From positions 1 through 62,816 of the forward strand of contig JADFYT010000001.1 in assembly GCA_015232935.1 (NCBI GenBank): a DNA stretch of 62,816 nucleotides. Direction: 5' to 3'. Below the pieces are notes generated by a model. It was not told the DNA's origin. It worked only from the letters and a program-made list of their open reading frames with translations, and did no database searches. The position numbers and the translations under genes were made by a program. Source of the DNA: Desulfamplus sp. (GTDB lineage Bacteria > Desulfobacterota > Desulfobacteria > Desulfobacterales > Desulfobacteraceae). Every line of letters begins with the position of its first letter. The first letter of the stretch is position 1. This document shows positions 45,092-52,631 of this stretch, piece after piece.

Positions 45092-45188
45092 AAAAGTTTG
45101 TAACGAACCCTTTCAGGAATGAGTCTGACAATAAAATACCCGTTTTAAAATCCAAATACGCCGTCCTTCAAGGTCGGTGTATTCTTAC

Positions 45189-45217
45189 ATGAGCAAGTTA
45201 TTTAAAACCGGTTCCTT
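45189..45217 (-). repeat. 29-bp sequence, exact inverted copy of 14872-14900
   Basis: Exact reverse complement of the sequence at 14872. It follows a small hairpin (AATACGCCG..CGGTGTATT, 45156-45184) and lies downstream of the convergent 89-residue gene. Confidence 0.9.
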
Positions 45218-45238
45218 AAAAGTGTGTAAGAAGGTCTT

Positions 45239-45508
45239 TTAAGATATATAATTCATTGAGATATTTCTTATTGCCAGCAACGCATCAAGTTTGAGTTGCA
45301 GCTTCATGATTTCAGATTCCAGCTCTTCAACCACCACTTCCAGAATAACACCATCCAGAACCTTTTCAATAATATTTTCCCCGACCCAGCCACCTACATT
45401 CTGACAATAAAGATTCCCTTCATTTATCCATATAATATCGTCTTTGGATAAAGAAAGATCCTTGTTCCCTCTTACAACCCTGTACTTGATACTCTCTATA
45501 AGTTTCAT
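45239..45508 (-). CDS. Small hypothetical protein
   Basis: 89 residues, no family recognised. The N-terminal half is beta-rich with WINEGNLYCQNVGGWVGENI; the C-terminal part (VVVEELESEIMKLQLKLDALL) is a short coiled coil. It is probably a soluble oligomer. GGAGGGG lies six bases before the ATG, a strong ribosome site, which supports it as a real gene. It is followed by proC upstream on the same strand at 95 bp. Confidence 0.7.
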   Translation of the reverse strand: MKLIESIKYRVVRGNKDLSLSKDDIIWINEGNLYCQNVGGWVGENIIEKVLDGVILEVVVEELESEIMKLQLKLDALLAIRNISMNYIS

Positions 45509-45603
45509 AAATCCCCTCCCCTGTTTTATAGTTCGCGTTCAGGAATTGCATTGTTCCAAAATTTTAATTCAACAAGAATTTCAGCCAGGCTGCGTATGTT
45601 TTA

Positions 45604-46461
45604 TCAATATTTTTTCCCGTTATTTTTTTCAAAATTCTGAATCATAATCTTTCCAAGCTCCATAGAGCGGTTTGTAGCAGACTCAACAGCATTAATAATG
45701 GTTGTTCTGAGTCCGCCAGCCTCCAGCGTATGGATTCCCGCGATGGCAGTGCCTCCTGGTGAGGTAACCCTGTCTTTAAGCTGTCCTGGATGCTCTCTTG
45801 ATTCAAGCAACATCTTGGCAGCTCCAAGGACTGTCTGGCTCGATAGCAAAAGTGAATCTTTTCTTGAAAGACCCATCTTTACCCCGGCATCTGCCATTGC
45901 ATCGACAATCATAAAAATATAGGCGGGACCGCTTCCGCTCAATCCTGTAAACGCATCCATCAAGATATTTTCCTCTATAAAGACACTTATACCTACAGAA
46001 TCAAAAACAGCCTTTGCAAGCTCGATATCACCTTCCTGCACATATTGGCCCGCGGCAATGGCAGTTGCACTTGCCTTGACAAAAGCACAGATATTTGGCA
46101 TCACACGAATAAGTCTGAGCTCCTTGTTAAGACCTGCCTCAATGGCAGCAAGGGGTACTCCGGCCGCAATGGAAATAACAAGTTTTGAACGATCCAGTGA
46201 CCCGGCTGTCTGCTTCAGTACCTTACCAAGAATCTGGGGTTTTGTTGAATATACAACAATCTCTGATCGTTCAACCACTTCAATATTGCTGGTTGTTGTC
46301 AGTACCCCATATTTTTCATGTATATCCTTTAAAGGCTCTTTACGGACATCTGAACAGATGATATTTTCAGGCTTGGTTGCCTTTGACATGACAAGACCAC
46401 TTATAAGTGCTTCTCCCATGTTTCCACTTCCAATAAAACCGATTTTTTTTTCCTGCAGCAT
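45604..46461 (-). CDS. proC: Pyrroline-5-carboxylate reductase
   Basis: 285-residue cytosolic enzyme reducing pyrroline-5-carboxylate to L-proline with NAD(P)H. The N-terminal Rossmann motif is GFIGSGNMGEALISG. The C-terminal domain has LSGSGPAYIF and VTSPGGTAIAGIHTLEAGG, diagnostic of ProC. Length is slightly above the usual about 270. Besides proline synthesis it could accept the product of the HypD-type dehydratase encoded 32 kb away. Confidence 0.96.
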   Translation of the reverse strand: MLQEKKIGFIGSGNMGEALISGLVMSKATKPENIICSDVRKEPLKDIHEKYGVLTTTSNIEVVERSEIVVYSTKPQILGKVLKQTAGSLDRSKLVISIAAGVPLAAIEAGLNKELRLIRVMPNICAFVKASATAIAAGQYVQEGDIELAKAVFDSVGISVFIEENILMDAFTGLSGSGPAYIFMIVDAMADAGVKMGLSRKDSLLLSSQTVLGAAKMLLESREHPGQLKDRVTSPGGTAIAGIHTLEAGGLRTTIINAVESATNRSMELGKIMIQNFEKNNGKKY

Positions 46462-46571
46462 GATTTATGCAATCCTTAAAAAGTCAGAATGAAATTAATA
46501 ACAACGTTGCGACAAAACAAAGAGAATCGTCTCAAAAGAGAATAGCCTCACTGTTCTTTGTGCAACCAAAC

Positions 46572-46665
46572 AAGAGTGCATCCTTTTTGCATCCTGCTCA
46601 TGGCATCAGGGGTATATGGACCCTACGCCCCTGATACAATTAAACATAAAAAGGCTGTACGCTAA
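46572..46665. repeat. Family-B palindromic element (GGGGCGTA type), copy 1
   Basis: Outer arms AAGAGTGCATCCTTTTTGCA and the inverse of AACATAAAAAGGCTGTACGC match imperfectly over about 20 bp. An inner palindrome, TCAGGGG...CCCCTGA with TACGCCCC, sits between them. The size and inverted ends suggest a MITE-like element. Confidence 0.6.
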
Positions 46666-46724
46666 AGATATGATGAAGCATATTAGGGATTGAAATTCTT
46701 TCAAGTCAAGATAAATTATAAATT

Positions 46725-46816
46725 GAGTGCAGTCTTTTTGCATTTTATTCGTAATATCATGGAGTGTAGCACGCTACGCCCCTACTGGAATTCAACATAA
46801 AAAGGCTATACTCTTA
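46725..46816. repeat. Family-B palindromic element, copy 2
   Basis: Left arm GAGTGCAGTCTTTTTGCAT, centre GAGTGTAGCACGCTACGCCC, right arm AACATAAAAAGGCTATACTC. It lies 60 bp from copy 1 in the same orientation. Confidence 0.6.
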
Positions 46817-46832
46817 TAAACTGAACAACCAC

Positions 46833-46870
46833 AAAGGATCGACATGACAATAAAGGATCAACATGACAAC
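46833..46870 (+). repeat. 19-bp tandem duplication over the start codon
   Basis: AAAGGATCGACATGACAAT and AAAGGATCAACATGACAAC are adjacent, so the start region of the next gene exists twice. The two ATGs (46844 and 46863) are 19 bases apart and therefore in different frames; only 46863 opens the gene. Confidence 0.9.
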
Positions 46871-47717
46871 AAAAGGCAGGAGTGATCTTCTCCGAGAGCA
46901 ATTGGATATTATCTATGGCACTTACAATAAAAGGGAGTATATACATCCTGATCCACTTGAATTTCTTGACAATTATCCTGACCCCGGCGAAAGGGAGATA
47001 GCGGCTGTTATTGCAGCATCATTAGCTTACGGGAGAGTAGATCAAATTCTCAAGCATGTTGGACGGGTATTTGAAATAATGAACAACTCTGTACACGCCT
47101 TTCCTCTTGAGAGCTATCCTCTCAATGCCTATTTGACGCAAAATAAAAATGAGGATATTGCTTATGATTTCAAAGATTTCAAATATCGTTTTACCAAAGG
47201 TGAACACTTTATTTGCCTTCTTTTTGGAATAAAAGATATACTTATTCATTTTGGTTCATTGAAAAATTTTTTTTTAAATGCGGTCTCAAAAGAAGACGAG
47301 ACAATTCTTCCTGCAATGGCTCGTTTCACTCAAAAAATAACATCAGGAAAAAATACAGGCAACCTTATAGCAGACCCTGAAAAAGGAAGTGCCTGCAAAC
47401 GTAACAATCTGTTTTTAAGATGGATGGTAAGAAAAGATGATGTGGATCCTGGAGGATGGGGGGAAATTTCACCCTCCATGCTTATTGTTCCCCTGGATAC
47501 ACACATGCATCATGTCGGAAGAATTCTTGGCTTTACAAGACGGAAACAGGCAGACATGAAAACAGCTCTTGAAGTTACAAAAGGCTTCAAAGAGATATGT
47601 CCCGAAGATCCTGTAAAGTATGATTTTTGTCTTACAAGATTTGGAATACGGCCTGACATGGACTTCCATAATCTGAAAACCATAATTGATGACCTCGTAA
47701 AAACTCAGGTTGCCTAA
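46863..47717 (+). CDS. TIGR02757 (DUF2400) family protein
   Basis: 284-residue cytosolic protein. The conserved N-terminal block YIHPDPLEFLDNYPDPGERE and IAASLAYGRVDQILKHV, plus PLDTHMHHVGRILGFTRR, place it in the TIGR02757 family, often annotated as helix-hairpin-helix-glycosylase-like and of unknown function. Length is near the family norm of about 260. Start ATG 46863 has AAGGAT upstream only; the start region lies in a tandem duplication. Confidence 0.88.
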   Translation: MTTKGRSDLLREQLDIIYGTYNKREYIHPDPLEFLDNYPDPGEREIAAVIAASLAYGRVDQILKHVGRVFEIMNNSVHAFPLESYPLNAYLTQNKNEDIAYDFKDFKYRFTKGEHFICLLFGIKDILIHFGSLKNFFLNAVSKEDETILPAMARFTQKITSGKNTGNLIADPEKGSACKRNNLFLRWMVRKDDVDPGGWGEISPSMLIVPLDTHMHHVGRILGFTRRKQADMKTALEVTKGFKEICPEDPVKYDFCLTRFGIRPDMDFHNLKTIIDDLVKTQVA

Positions 47718-47812
47718 ACCTGCGTCCAATAAAACCAGAGGGTTACTACACACAAAAAAACGCCTGCTTCGGACTTTTTACGGGAACATGATAATTCACA
47801 GAAAGGAGAGCC

Positions 47813-48031
47813 ATGAAACACGATGTCACCATTTTCAAACCATACCCATTTAAGTTGGGTCAAAAAATAAGGATAGATGGATCAGGAAGAAACGGAGACT
47901 GGGAGGTTATTGATATAGGTGAAAATAAAATAACCATAAAATGCCCCATATCCCATAAAGAGCTAAAATGTGATAAATTCTGCTGTTTTGTTGAAGAAAA
48001 AAACAATGAGGATTGGCCAAAACTTGCATGA
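47813..48031 (+). CDS. Small hypothetical protein
   Basis: 72 residues, no family recognised. It looks like a small beta-barrel (FKPYPFKLGQKIRIDGSG, GDWEVIDIGENKITIKCP), the style of SH3- or KOW-like modules. A Cys-rich patch (CDKFCCF) near the C-terminus could bind metal. GGAGAG is five bases before the ATG. It lies 72 bp upstream of the reductase gene on the same strand. Confidence 0.68.
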   Translation: MKHDVTIFKPYPFKLGQKIRIDGSGRNGDWEVIDIGENKITIKCPISHKELKCDKFCCFVEEKNNEDWPKLA

Positions 48032-48103
48032 CTAACGGAATCAGACCACCCTATGCATGAAATCCATGACATATTTTCACGGTAAACAGGAGGTAGATAC
48101 CTT

Positions 48104-48664
48104 ATGAAAGTAATTTTAGTAATGGCAATGACACTTGATGGCAAAATAGCCAGGCACTCTATGGAGCCTGTGAACTGGACGGGAAAAGCCGATAAAAGAA
48201 AATTTGTCAAGATCACAAAGGAAGCCGGTGCCGTTATCATGGGTTCAACCACATTTGACACTATCGGCAAGATACTTCCTGACCGCAAGAACATTGTAAT
48301 GACGAGAAACCCTATCCGCCTTGCCATAGATTCAAACCATAGTGGAACTGTACAAAATCTGAACCGCAACAGCAGAACCACAGGGAATGGAATTCTTGAA
48401 TTTACAGATAAAAGTCCAGAGGAAATTCTCAAATCTCTTGAAAAGGAGGGGTTTGAATCTGCTGCGTTAATAGGGGGATCAATAATAAACGGCCTGTTTG
48501 CGAAAGAAAATCTTATTGACGAGGTTTATATAACCCTTGTGCCCAAGCTCTTTGGTCAGGGACTTTCCTTGTTTGCCGCAGATTTTGACATCAACCTTGA
48601 GCTTTCTGAAATGGAGAAAATTGATGAAAATTCCATTTTACTGAAATACAATGTTATAAAGTAA
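48104..48664 (+). CDS. Dihydrofolate reductase / RibD C-terminal family protein
   Basis: 186-residue NADPH-dependent reductase-like protein. MTLDGKIA near residue 10, GAVIMGSTTFDTIG near 44 and ALIGGSIINGLFAKENLIDE near 122 are the conserved segments of the RibD_C / DHFR-like fold. It may act on a riboflavin precursor or a pterin, but no riboflavin genes are adjacent. GGAGG precedes the ATG. Confidence 0.87.
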   Translation: MKVILVMAMTLDGKIARHSMEPVNWTGKADKRKFVKITKEAGAVIMGSTTFDTIGKILPDRKNIVMTRNPIRLAIDSNHSGTVQNLNRNSRTTGNGILEFTDKSPEEILKSLEKEGFESAALIGGSIINGLFAKENLIDEVYITLVPKLFGQGLSLFAADFDINLELSEMEKIDENSILLKYNVIK

Positions 48665-48720
48665 AATACCAATCATAACAGATTTCCTGCGAAACCTGAT
48701 TTTGCCGCCTGATTGCAATG

Positions 48721-48756
48721 GATGAACAACAAGTTTTGGATGAGCAACGAGTTTTG
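48721..48756. repeat. Two 18-bp tandem direct repeats
   Basis: GATGAACAACAAGTTTTG and GATGAGCAACGAGTTTTG are adjacent, 46-81 bp upstream of the adenylate cyclase gene. Confidence 0.88.
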
Positions 48757-48801
48757 CAGCAAGTCTGATGATCCAATATATTTTTTGGGGAAAAACTCTG
48801 C

Positions 48802-51102
48802 ATGAAAAGACTGAAACCCGTCATCGTCCCCTTGATCCTGCCAGTTTTTATTTTTATCTTCTGGGTTAATATTCCTTTTTTTGAATTGGCTGATTTTGCA
48901 TGGAGAGATCTGCTTTACACACTGAGATCATCACACAATAATGTTGATGATGTCATTATCGTGGCCATTGACGAACCATCTTTCAGGCAAATCAGGTTAA
49001 GATGGCCATGGCCCAGAAGCCTGCACGCAAAAATCGTGGACAAATTGAGCAATGCGGGTGCATCTGCAATTGCCTTTGATATAATTTTCCCTGAAAAATC
49101 CAATGATCCGTCAGAAGATATCCTCTTTTCAGAAGCTGTAATGAAAGCAGGAAATGTTGTACTTGCCTCGAATCTTACCATAACCGGTCGTCATGGCTAT
49201 GAGACCTATTTTATAGAAGAGCCTGTTCCCGTTCTTGCATCTGCAGCGGCAGCTATAGGGATGGTCAATTTTTATCCTGATGGTGACGGCAGTGTTCGTA
49301 TGGCCTCAAACCGTGTAGATATTCGCGACTCAATCTCATTTGCCGCTGTAAGCACGGCTATTAAAACCACGGGTGTTAAAAACAAAAAGAACACAAACGA
49401 CCTTTCCTCACTGAACAAGACAGGCACGTCAGGCCAGTTAGACACCACAGATCAATCAGACAACCAAAACCACCTGGATAAGACAGGCCACCTGGATGAC
49501 ACAGGCGATTTGGATGAAACAGGCAACCTGGACATCGCAAGCCAATCAGACAACACAGGTCATGCTGACTCTTTATATGATATTAACGAAGAGGAAAAAT
49601 TTTTCATAGATTATGCAGGCAAGGCAGGGACTGTTCCTGCTGTTTCATATTATCAGGTTATAGACGATATGGTTGACCCTGAAGTTTTTAAGGACAAGAT
49701 TGTTTTTGTCGGATTTATAGCGGATTCCGCGGTAGAAATTGAAAGTGGTGCAGATTCCTACCCCTACCCTTTTATGCGTTTTACAAAAAAGATGATATCT
49801 GGTGTGGAGATTCAGGCCAATGTGGTAAGAACTATCTTAAAAGGCTATCCCATACGAGAATTTTCAATACCGGAGATAAAATGGCTCTGTTTTTATCTGT
49901 TGGCCTGTATTCTGATTCCTGTCAGAAAAAACCCTGTTTACTTAATCATCTCAACAGCAACAATGCTACTTGTTTCTTCAGTCACATCTATCGCTCTTTT
50001 CAAATATAATGGAATTATGGTTGATGTGATGCCAGCAACAGCAGCGGTTACTATAAATGGATTGTTGATTGGAACCAAAGAGTTCTTCCAGAGCTACAGG
50101 GAAAAATCAGTGCTAAGAAAAGCATTTGACAGCTATGTATCCCCCAATGTTGTAGCACGGGTTATCGCAAACCATGAAAACCTGAAACTTGGCGGTGAGA
50201 GAAAACGGCTTTCTGTTCTTTTTTCCGACATAAGAGGATTTACCACACTTTCTGAAAAACTGCCTCCTGAAGAACTTGTCACTCTTTTGAACAACTATTT
50301 TACACGTATGACTGACACTGTTTTCAGGCACAATGGAACCCTTGACAAATATATAGGGGATGCAATCATGGTAATATTTGGTGCTCCGGTATGGAGTGAC
50401 AACCATGCTCAGGATGCCTGCTGCACTGCCCTTGAAATGAAAGTACGCCTTGAAGAGATGAATCAGGAAAATAACACTTTGAGCCAGAAAAAAGATTTTA
50501 TTGATAAAGATGACCATGCAAAACACTCAGTCAATAAAGATAAGAATGTGGTTGTTCAAAAGAGCAAATTAGATATTGGCATAGGCATAAATACAGGCGA
50601 AATGATTGTAGGCAATATGGGATCCTTGCTCAGGTTTGACTATACTGTCATGGGCGATGAGGTCAACCTTGCATCAAGACTGGAAGGGGTAACAAAATCA
50701 TATGGAGTCCAGATTATTATCAGCGAAACGACAAAAAATGACCTGGATGAGACAAGGTTTCTTTGCAGAGAACTTGATTTAATCAGGGTTAAAGGAAAAT
50801 TTGCCGCAATCAGGATATATGAGCTGGTATCCATGCTGTCTGCCGGGTCAGCAGAGGCAGAAACAGCGTCAGATGATGAAACGTGGATAAAGCTGTTTGC
50901 TGAGGGACTTGAAATATACAGAAACGGATACAGGGAAGAACTTTGGGATGATGCGATTTCTCTTTTCAGAAAAGTATTGGAATATAAAAAAGATGATGGC
51001 CCTTCAAAGCTGTTTATTGAACGATGTGAAATGTTCAAAAAGAGTCCGCCGGTTGAGAAGGGAGAAGAGTGGGACGGAGTCTGGGTGATGTCAACCAAAT
51101 AG
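48802..51102 (+). CDS. CHASE2-sensor class III adenylate cyclase
   Basis: Membrane protein of 766 residues. An N-terminal helix, an extracytoplasmic CHASE2 domain (SSHNNVDDVIIVAIDEPSFR at its start) and three helices near 355-425 precede the class III cyclase domain (about 465-680). Metal aspartates lie in VLFSDIRGFTT and YIGDAIMVIFGAP. RFDYTVMGDEVNLASRLE is intact, so it should make cAMP from ATP (Lys in LDKYIGD supports adenine specificity). Two insertions are striking: LDxTG-type repeats at about 205-255 inside CHASE2 and a Lys/Asp-rich loop at about 552-590 inside the catalytic domain. A helical TPR-like tail ends the protein. Confidence 0.9.
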   Translation: MKRLKPVIVPLILPVFIFIFWVNIPFFELADFAWRDLLYTLRSSHNNVDDVIIVAIDEPSFRQIRLRWPWPRSLHAKIVDKLSNAGASAIAFDIIFPEKSNDPSEDILFSEAVMKAGNVVLASNLTITGRHGYETYFIEEPVPVLASAAAAIGMVNFYPDGDGSVRMASNRVDIRDSISFAAVSTAIKTTGVKNKKNTNDLSSLNKTGTSGQLDTTDQSDNQNHLDKTGHLDDTGDLDETGNLDIASQSDNTGHADSLYDINEEEKFFIDYAGKAGTVPAVSYYQVIDDMVDPEVFKDKIVFVGFIADSAVEIESGADSYPYPFMRFTKKMISGVEIQANVVRTILKGYPIREFSIPEIKWLCFYLLACILIPVRKNPVYLIISTATMLLVSSVTSIALFKYNGIMVDVMPATAAVTINGLLIGTKEFFQSYREKSVLRKAFDSYVSPNVVARVIANHENLKLGGERKRLSVLFSDIRGFTTLSEKLPPEELVTLLNNYFTRMTDTVFRHNGTLDKYIGDAIMVIFGAPVWSDNHAQDACCTALEMKVRLEEMNQENNTLSQKKDFIDKDDHAKHSVNKDKNVVVQKSKLDIGIGINTGEMIVGNMGSLLRFDYTVMGDEVNLASRLEGVTKSYGVQIIISETTKNDLDETRFLCRELDLIRVKGKFAAIRIYELVSMLSAGSAEAETASDDETWIKLFAEGLEIYRNGYREELWDDAISLFRKVLEYKKDDGPSKLFIERCEMFKKSPPVEKGEEWDGVWVMSTK

Positions 51103-51131
51103 ATCAAATCTATTCCAGGCGATCAAATCAA

Positions 51132-51287
51132 ATACGTGTAGCCTTTTTACCATTAAAAGGAGTCCTGATTTTCGTGGCTCGGGATAGTCACACAACGGCC
51201 ATGAAGGTTTAGGTTTAATTGCTGTAGGGGGTGTAGGTACGCCCGCCCTTAATACAGTCAATGAAATGCCAAAAGGCTACACTCTTG
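51132..51287. repeat. Composite family-B element (core plus GGGGCGTA palindrome)
   Basis: Left arm TACGTGTAGCCTTTTTACCA, the 45-bp core (51169-51214), a GTAGGGGGTGTAGGTACGCC palindrome and right arm CCAAAAGGCTACACTCTTG lie in one 156-bp unit. The outer arms are inverted repeats (GTGTAGCCTTTT / AAAAGGCTACAC). This copy shows that the core and palindrome belong to one element. Confidence 0.65.
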
Positions 51288-51328
51288 TCAAATTTCATGT
51301 AAACCAAACCAGATAAGGAGAGTAATAT

Positions 51329-52483
51329 ATGACAACATGGTATTGCACAAACTGTCATTCCCAGATGGAGCAAGACGAGTCTCCACAAAATTGTTCAAAC
51401 TGCCTTGCCCACGAGAAACTTGTACTCGACATGGCAGAAGGGATTCCGGCAACACCTGAAGATGTGCGAGACAGTGCCAGAAAAAAACTTAAAGGTTTAT
51501 GTGCGGCATACCCGCTATGTGATGGTAATTTCGACAAGGTTTGCCAGAAGGAGGCCTATGGCAAATCAATCGGTTTTGGAGGTGCGGGTCAAGGCACATC
51601 TTTTAAAAACAATGTCCAATCCCTTATGAACATAAGGCTGAAAATGAGAGTGGTAGGCGAACATACAGAACCTGACACATCCATTGAATTCCTTGGAATG
51701 AAACTCGATTTTCCGGTTATGGGAGCATCCACAGCAGGTATTGAAAAATATAACGATGCCATGCCTGAAAAAGATTTTTGCAGGGCTGTTGTGAGAGGAT
51801 GCAAAGAGGCCGGAACAATTGGCTGGAGGGGAGATACATGGTTCTACACTCCAAAAAACAATCCTGCCCTTGAGGTGCTAAAAGAGGAAAAAGGGGCAGG
51901 CATACCTATTTTCAAACCCAGATCCCAGGATGTTCTCAAACAGCTTATCAGCATGGCTGAAAATGCCGGATGCCCTGCCGTAGGAATTGATCTTGACGGA
52001 TGCGGCTCTACAATCATGGCAAAGCACGGCCAGCCAGTGTTCCGTAAAAGCTCAAAAGATATCCGGGAACTGGTTGAATTTACCACGCTTCCTTTCATAA
52101 CCAAAGGGATCATGGCTGTTGAAGATGCCAAAGCGTGTGTGGAGGCAGGTGTAAAGGTGATATCTGTATCCAATCACGGCGGCAGGGTTCTTGACTCAAC
52201 TCCTGGTGTGGCAGAGGTTGTTCCTGAAATAGCAGCGATCCTTAAAGGCAAGGTCTTTATTACTGCTGATGGAGGGATAAGAACAGGTTATGATGTACTT
52301 AAAATGATAGCTCTTGGCGCTGATGCAGTATTGCTTGGGAGGGATGTCATAAGAGCTTCGGTTGGGGCAGGATCACTTGGTGTAAAGCTTCATATGGAAC
52401 ATATCAGAAAGGTTTTTAAAAAAGCGATGTTTATGACTGGACAGACCACTGTGAGCGGGATTACAAAAAAAATTCTTTGTTAG
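51329..52483 (+). CDS. FMN-dependent alpha-hydroxy-acid oxidoreductase with N-terminal zinc ribbon
   Basis: 384-residue TIM-barrel flavoprotein of the lactate/glycolate oxidase family. Active-site landmarks are KGIMAVEDAKACVEAG, VSNHGGRVLDS (catalytic His-Gly-Gly-Arg), ADGGIRTGYDVLKMIALGAD and LLGRDVIRASVGAG (FMN phosphate binding). The first 40 residues form a rubredoxin-like ribbon with two CxxC pairs (YCTNCHS, NCSNCLA), not part of classical oxidases, which could bind zinc or iron and relay electrons. In an anaerobe it is more likely a dehydrogenase than an oxidase. GGAG precedes the ATG. Confidence 0.88.
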   Translation: MTTWYCTNCHSQMEQDESPQNCSNCLAHEKLVLDMAEGIPATPEDVRDSARKKLKGLCAAYPLCDGNFDKVCQKEAYGKSIGFGGAGQGTSFKNNVQSLMNIRLKMRVVGEHTEPDTSIEFLGMKLDFPVMGASTAGIEKYNDAMPEKDFCRAVVRGCKEAGTIGWRGDTWFYTPKNNPALEVLKEEKGAGIPIFKPRSQDVLKQLISMAENAGCPAVGIDLDGCGSTIMAKHGQPVFRKSSKDIRELVEFTTLPFITKGIMAVEDAKACVEAGVKVISVSNHGGRVLDSTPGVAEVVPEIAAILKGKVFITADGGIRTGYDVLKMIALGADAVLLGRDVIRASVGAGSLGVKLHMEHIRKVFKKAMFMTGQTTVSGITKKILC

Positions 52484-52489
52484 ATTTGA

Positions 52490-52621
52490 GCCTGTTTTTT
52501 TGAATTTTACCATAAAAATGCGTTATGATTTTCATGGTTCGGGGTGACAACCCAATGGCAATGAATCTTTATTTATTATATCAGGAGGGGGCGTATCAAC
52601 GCTACGCCCCTGCAGAAAGAA
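52490..52621. repeat. Composite family-B element, copy 2
   Basis: The core (52529-52574) is followed by GGGGGCGTATCAACGCTACG and CCCCTGCAG, the same order as at 51.1 kb. It fills the space between the convergent FMN oxidoreductase and sat genes and may double as their terminator. Confidence 0.6.
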
Positions 52622-52631
52622 ATACCAACAG

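Larger units (their letters stand above)
46462..46862. other. Intergenic region filled with repeats
   Basis: 401 bp between divergent proC and the TIGR02757 gene. Two family-B palindromic elements (46572-46665 and 46725-46816) and a 19-bp tandem duplication (46833-46870) take up most of it. No gene is seen. Confidence 0.6.

Noticed and set aside
46058..46492. 144-residue open frame antisense to proC
   Set aside because: Lies wholly opposite an unambiguous ProC and shows no domain.
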